Assembly: GCA_905197115.1 (NCBI GenBank)
Contig: CAJJXN010000054.1
Location: 1 to 9,715 of the forward strand
DNA: 9,715 bases
From: an uncultured Bacillota bacterium
Lineage (GTDB): Bacteria > Bacillota_I > Bacilli_A > RFN20 > CAG-631
Direction of reading: 5' to 3'
A model generated the notes under the pieces. That model saw nothing but the letters and a program-made list of their open reading frames with translations. It was not told the DNA's origin and did not search any database. Below, in pieces: positions 7,189 to 9,715 of this stretch (the stretch's first letter is position 1; every line of letters starts with the position of its first letter). Made by a program: the position numbers and the translations under genes.

Positions 7189-7418
7189 ATGAAACAAATA
7201 ATTGATTTAGTAAATAAGTCTTTTATTGATTCCGAAGAACTAAAAACTCAAAAAAAGTTACTGAAAATAAAATGAATTTTGTTTCTAGTTTAACAGATGA
7301 GCAATGTATTAAGTTCTTGAAGTTATGGGTAGAAGTCGAGAACATGATTAAAATGCAAATAGAAGATTATATCAAGCATACTCACAAGATATGTAAAGAT
7401 GTGTTTAGATTGAGGTAG
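7189..7418 (+). pseudogene. Small helical protein, copy 1, split by a one-base frameshift
   Basis: Two short frames overlap: 28 codons from the ATG at 7189 to the TGA at 7273-7275, and 48 codons from the ATG at 7272 to the TAG at 7416-7418 (ATGA overlap). One extra A in the seven-A run at 7250-7256 would join them into a single protein of about 76 residues. That joined protein matches copy 2 (7744-7983) along its length. The C-terminal part, LKLWVEVE to KICKDVF, aligns without gaps with LKLDIEKG to KVCRELF (10 of 30 identical, most others conservative). It is charged and predicted helical by eye, with no signal peptide or motif that I recognise. The first ATG has AAAGAGG at 7177-7183. The ATGA overlap leaves open that these are two coupled small genes, but homology to copy 2 favours one broken gene. 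It is followed after 3 bases by the 121-residue gene. Confidence 0.6.
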
Positions 7419-7421
7419 TTT

Positions 7422-7787
7422 ATGAAAGCTAGATTTGTATGTAATGTTTCTAATGCTAGGCTACTTAGAAATAGAATTGATAAGGATGAAGGTTTTGAGG
7501 TTGAATATGTGATTGACAGAGTTGTTCTTCTTTCAAAACGGGAGTTTATACCTTTCCGTGAACACTTAATGGAAAATGAGCCAAATATTGCCAAGTATCA
7601 AGAAGATATGTTTATTGATGAGCAAGGTGTATTTCATGTCCTTATGTTTTGCTGTATTCAGTGTAATGTAATGATACTCGTTTATAGCGATGGTGAGAAA
7701 TATGCCAAGTATTGCTCAATAAAATCAAATAGAGGTGTGAAAGTTGAACCACGTTTTACAACTAGTCAGAGATCTTTTAGAAACTGA
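7422..7787 (+). CDS. Hypothetical protein, 121 residues
   Basis: Not recognised. The ATG at 7422 is preceded by GAGG (7412-7415), which overlaps the end of the upstream small gene, so the two look co-transcribed and coupled. The protein appears soluble: a charged N-terminal third (ARLLRNRIDKDEGFEVEY), a middle helix around FREHLMENEPNIAKY (45-59), then a strand-rich part with a cysteine cluster C77-C78-x2-C81 (FCCIQC), a hydrophobic strand VMILVYSDG (83-91) and C98. No transmembrane span, signal peptide or DNA-binding motif is evident. The last ~12 residues (RFTTSQRSFRN) overlap the start of the next gene, whose Shine-Dalgarno and TTG lie inside this frame. The arrangement, flanked by two related small genes, hints at a small multi-gene module carried on mobile DNA; its purpose is unknown. 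Confidence 0.7.
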   Translation: MKARFVCNVSNARLLRNRIDKDEGFEVEYVIDRVVLLSKREFIPFREHLMENEPNIAKYQEDMFIDEQGVFHVLMFCCIQCNVMILVYSDGEKYAKYCSIKSNRGVKVEPRFTTSQRSFRN

Positions 7788-7983
7788 AAAGATGACAGCA
7801 GAAATGCAATTACAATTAAACAAAATTTGTGAACTTGAAGATGCTTTTGTTAAAGGCTTTTCAAAATACAATTGGAAGGAATAACTTAAGTTGGACATAG
7901 AAAAAGGTCAACTTCATAACCTTGAAATTGACCATGTGATTGAGATTACAAATAAAGTTTGTAGGGAGTTGTTTTTAGATTAA
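7744..7983 (+). pseudogene. Small helical protein, copy 2, interrupted by an in-frame stop
   Basis: The frame starts at TTG 7744, with AGAGGTG (7731-7737) six bases upstream, inside the end of the 121-residue gene. It reads 46 codons to TAA at 7882-7884 and continues in the same frame for another 32 codons to TAA at 7981-7983. The post-stop part (LKLDIEKG...KVCRELFLD) is homologous to the C-terminal half of copy 1, and the pre-stop part (QLVRDLLETEKMT) resembles its N-terminus. So this was one gene of about 78 codons, now broken by a nonsense codon. Alternatives are a separate TTG-started ORF at 7891 with a poor Shine-Dalgarno, or recoding, for which nothing is seen. It ends 4 bases before the convergent membrane-protein gene; no terminator is visible between them. 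Confidence 0.6.
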
Positions 7984-7987
7984 CATA

Positions 7988-8416
7988 CTATCTTCGTGGA
8001 TCCTTGTCAGTAATACCATAATACTCATCTAAATCATATTTAATTTGCTTTCTCATATTTGATAGACTTAAAATGATATTAGACTTTTCTTTTTTATCAA
8101 AGTATTTTATAAACATATATAGTCGATGATTTAATTCTTTGCTACAATAAGGATACCAGCTAAGCCAAGCTTGTTCAATCTTTGATTCTTCTAAAACATT
8201 TTCTTTATCAAGATTTTGTTCTAAATAATTTATATTTTTAAGAATTTGATTATATGCGTCCATTCTTTTATACATAAATTCCTTTTTACTTTCTTCTCTA
8301 TTTTCTAACAACGTCTTCCTTAAGTTTGCTTTTGTAACAACTATATTCCCAATTAAAGAAACTGCACCTGTGATTAAAGATGCTCCTAATGTTAAAATAA
8401 TAACTTGCCAATCCAT
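7988..8416 (-). CDS. Single-span membrane protein with cytoplasmic helical domain, hypothetical
   Basis: A 142-residue protein, not recognised. Residues about 4-28 (WQVIILTLGASLITGAVSLI onward) form one transmembrane helix with glycine and serine small-residue positions. The following K/R-rich stretch (KANLRKTLLENREESKK) predicts, by the positive-inside rule, a cytoplasmic C-terminus. Residues 33-75 look like an amphipathic or coiled-coil helix, and the remainder is charged and helical with an aromatic patch (AWLSWYPYC, 83-91). The ATG at 8416 has AGGAG at 8424-8428. It is monocistronic, reading toward the small-gene cluster, with its own promoter (8438-8446). Small membrane-anchored helical proteins like this occur in phage and mobile-element cargo and in some defence loci; nothing here fixes a function. 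Confidence 0.72.
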   Translation of the reverse strand: MDWQVIILTLGASLITGAVSLIGNIVVTKANLRKTLLENREESKKEFMYKRMDAYNQILKNINYLEQNLDKENVLEESKIEQAWLSWYPYCSKELNHRLYMFIKYFDKKEKSNIILSLSNMRKQIKYDLDEYYGITDKDPRR

Positions 8417-8437
8417 ATTATTTCTCCTATCGCTTTT

Positions 8438-8446
8438 ATTATAGCA
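8438..8446 (-). promoter_or_regulatory. Extended -10 promoter of the membrane-protein gene
   Basis: On the minus strand TGC-TATAAT is an extended -10 with a consensus hexamer (8438-8443), 21 bases before the ATG. The best -35 candidates (CTACAA or ACTACA at 17-18 bp) are weak, as is usual when TGn is present. The AGGAG at 8424-8428 lies just downstream. Confidence 0.65.
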
Positions 8447-8671
8447 TACTTAAACGTTATTTGTAGTATTTTTTTAGCAAAAACTTCAAACTGCACCAAA
8501 AACCGAAAACTAGGTAAAAGTGCACCAAATCGTCACCGCGATTTTGTGTGAGTTTAATTAAAAGTTGGAAAAGATAGTCAATTTGGTTGAGATTTTGGAC
8601 TAAATTGATTATATTTTGATGATAGTTAATGAAATGAGTGATAGATAGGTTATTTTAATGATTTTCTATTG
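8447..8671. other. Non-coding AT-rich gap with short repeats
   Basis: No supported reading frame on either strand. It holds a 9-base direct repeat TGCACCAAA at 8492-8500 and 8521-8529 (period 29) and a short hairpin AAATCG (8527-8532) with CGATTT (8539-8544) around a 6-base loop. Otherwise the sequence is simple AT-rich DNA with repeated GATTTT words. The position, between accessory genes and a tRNA 3' fragment, fits the end of an integrated element. Confidence 0.4.
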
Positions 8672-8715
8672 CTCCTAAGGGAAAATTAGGGGTTCGAGTC
8701 CTTCTGGGAGCACCA
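8672..8715 (+). other. tRNA 3'-end fragment with encoded CCA, probable attachment-site scar
   Basis: The run ends in a T-loop TTCGAGT (8693-8699), CCTTC, an acceptor 3' strand TGGGAGC (8705-8711), discriminator A and encoded CCA (8713-8715). Upstream, CTCCTAA (8672-8678), five bases, a four-base variable loop and AGGGG fit the spacing of a tRNA from an anticodon loop with CCT onward. No D-arm or 5' acceptor strand exists at proper distance and the T-stem pairs poorly, so this is not a functional tRNA. Displaced tRNA 3' ends are the usual mark left by tyrosine-integrase elements inserted in tRNA genes. The alternative is a hairpin: GCTCCTA at 8671-8677 can also pair with TGGGAGC. Isotype is uncertain. 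It separates the accessory genes from the perR/queD-like pair. Confidence 0.6.
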
Positions 8716-8748
8716 TTTATATTAAATATACTGCAAGTTTTTTATATT

Positions 8749-8781
8749 AAAAAAGCCAACCTGTTTAGGTTGGCAATTTTT
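8749..8781. terminator. Bidirectional terminator downstream of the QueD-like gene
   Basis: GCCAACCT (8755-8762) pairs with AGGTTGGC (8767-8774) around a GTTT loop. Six A bases before and AATTTTT after give U-runs on both strands. It lies 3 bases past the stop of the minus-strand gene at 8785 and should end the perR/queD-like transcript. It would equally stop plus-strand transcription coming through the tRNA fragment. Confidence 0.88.
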
Positions 8782-8784
8782 AAT

Positions 8785-9354
8785 TTATTGTCTTTTTCTA
8801 TAACCGCATTTTTCGCATACGCCATTTTCATTGAGCGCAATTCCGCAAAGTGGGCAACGTTCTAATGAAATCCTTGATGGGAATTCTGCAGAACCTGCGT
8901 TAACTCCGCTTGTAAATGTAAGTTTAACAATGTTCAATTTGTCTTTTAATAGGTCATATACAATTTTAATCATTCCTTCAACAGTCATTGTTTCTTTTGT
9001 TACAACCAATCTGCATTCTGGGTAAGCAGTTGCAAGTTCAGTTTTAAATGCTGGACCTTTCATAGTGTTGCTTGGCGCGCCATTTCTAATTCCTTGTTCT
9101 TCATAAACTTTCAAAATAGCTGGAAGAAGTGGGTCATCTTCTCTCAAAACTAATGCGTGGTCGAAATTTTGCAAAACCTCCCAAGCAGTTTTTTTAATTT
9201 CATTGCAAGGGAAAACCATATTTACCCCTTCATTTACTGAATCTTCAACTTCGATAGTTAAAGTTCCTGTGTGTCCGTGCAAATATTGCGCTTCACCTTT
9301 AAACCCATAAAAACGGTGAGCATATTGCAAGTCAATAGATGTAATACTTCTCAT
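8785..9354 (-). CDS. QueD/6-pyruvoyl-tetrahydropterin synthase-like protein with C-terminal zinc ribbon
   Basis: Member of the T-fold PTPS/QueD family, whose enzymes convert dihydroneopterin triphosphate into pterin products (QueD makes carboxytetrahydropterin for queuosine and preQ1). The zinc ligands H13 (YAHRF), H26 and H28 (LHGH) are present, as are D65-H66 (NFDHALVL) of the active site and a late glutamate in TVEGM (E126). The usual catalytic cysteine four residues before the first H of HGH is alanine here (A22); a glutamate sits at 21. An extra C-terminal tail has C167-x2-C170 and C180-x2-C183, a zinc ribbon, making 189 residues against about 120-150 in typical QueD. I therefore name the family but not the reaction. 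The ATG at 9354 has AAGGAG just upstream, overlapping the perR 3' end, with a 1-base gap: a coupled operon. No other queuosine gene is visible in the window. Confidence 0.8.
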   Translation of the reverse strand: MRSITSIDLQYAHRFYGFKGEAQYLHGHTGTLTIEVEDSVNEGVNMVFPCNEIKKTAWEVLQNFDHALVLREDDPLLPAILKVYEEQGIRNGAPSNTMKGPAFKTELATAYPECRLVVTKETMTVEGMIKIVYDLLKDKLNIVKLTFTSGVNAGSAEFPSRISLERCPLCGIALNENGVCEKCGYRKRQ

Positions 9355-9355
9355 T

Positions 9356-9715
9356 TTATTCTCCTTTTATTTTTTGACATTCTTCGCAAATGCCTTTAAA
9401 CATAAGGTCATAGCCATCAACTATAAATCCGTGTGAATTTTTTATGGAATTTTGCAAATTTTTAATAAAATCCATATCCACATCAACAACTTTGCCGCAT
9501 TTAACACATCTTATGTGATAATGATTTTCGCAGATATGGTCATAATGGTCCGCCCCAGCCGGAACTTCTAATCTACGAATTTCACCAGCATCAGCAAGCT
9601 CTTTCAAATTGCGATACACGGTTGTTTTGCTAATATTTGGATAATTAGCAACAACACCCTCATACACTTCTTCAGCAGTGGCGTGGCATTTTAATTTTCG
9701 CACCATTTCCAAAAC
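9356..9715 (-). CDS. perR: PerR-type peroxide-sensing Fur-family repressor, 5' end beyond the window
   Basis: Fur-family metal-dependent repressor. The visible part (119 codons) starts in frame before the window end; the in-frame TTG at 9712 is not a real start, since the first winged-helix residues are missing. It has the recognition helix SKTTVYRNLKELADAGEIRR, then a dimer domain. Counting from the structural Cys4 site (C69-x2-C72 and C109-x2-C112, numbered from the TTG), every Bacillus subtilis PerR regulatory ligand has a counterpart at identical spacing: H10 (H37), D58 (D85), H64 and H66 (H91, H93) and D77 (D104). The aspartate at the last position is the PerR mark, where Fur and Zur usually have glutamate. 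In PerR, Fe(II)-driven oxidation of these histidines by peroxide relieves repression. It is followed after one base by the QueD-like gene. Its promoter lies outside the window. Confidence 0.9.
   Translation of the reverse strand, partial: VLEMVRKLKCHATAEEVYEGVVANYPNISKTTVYRNLKELADAGEIRRLEVPAGADHYDHICENHYHIRCVKCGKVVDVDMDFIKNLQNSIKNSHGFIVDGYDLMFKGICEECQKIKGE

Noticed and set aside
7382..7594. Minus-strand 70-codon frame over the small-gene cluster
   Set aside because: No Shine-Dalgarno, low-complexity product, and it is antisense to the better supported 121-residue gene.
8672..8715. Functional tRNA gene
   Set aside because: No 5' acceptor strand, D-arm or pairing anticodon stem at correct distance; only the 3' end is recognisable.
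1..9715. CRISPR array or insertion sequence
   Set aside because: No regularly spaced identical repeats, transposase frame or terminal inverted repeats were found on reading both strands.

Overview
The window is AT-rich DNA. TGA is used as a normal stop, Shine-Dalgarno sequences are strong (AGGAG/AAGGAG), and the right end carries a PerR-type Fur protein. Together these point to a low-GC Firmicute (Clostridia- or Bacilli-like), not a mycoplasma using the alternative code. Species cannot be told from the sequence alone.

Left part (1-6954) is a type I restriction-modification locus. On the minus strand, reading right to left, lie a broken GIY-YIG nuclease-like gene (6954-6305), hsdR (6289-3527) and hsdM (3517-1967). 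They are closely packed and look like one operon driven from about 6980. Convergent to it, on the plus strand, are the 3' part of an hsdS specificity gene (cut by the window edge, ending at 1040) and a 268-residue tyrosine recombinase (1125-1931). A strong bidirectional terminator separates recombinase and hsdM. R, M and S should assemble into one restriction/methylation complex. An hsdS turned against hsdM beside a Xer-like recombinase is the layout expected of an invertible, phase-variable specificity module, though the partner hsdS half-genes would lie left of the window.

Middle part (6955-8784) is accessory. It holds a plus-strand run of small genes (7189-7983): two related ~76-78-codon genes, both broken, flanking an intact 121-residue protein of unknown function. 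It also holds a minus-strand single-span membrane protein (8416-7988) and about 350 bp of non-coding DNA. Two tRNA-like fragments with the same internal geometry occur here: one on the minus strand at 7064-7108, one on the plus strand at 8672-8715 ending in an encoded CCA. They suggest integration at a tRNA gene, with the right one as a likely boundary between island and chromosome.

Right part (8785-9715) looks like core chromosome: a minus-strand pair of perR (start beyond the window) and a QueD/PTPS-like gene one base downstream, closed by a terminator at 8755-8781. The QueD-like protein keeps the zinc histidines but lacks the usual catalytic cysteine and carries a C-terminal zinc ribbon.

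Two separate genes in the window are each one base short next to an A-run (7250-7256 on plus, 6775-6780 on minus). This may be slippage-based switching, gene decay, or a homopolymer error in the assembly.
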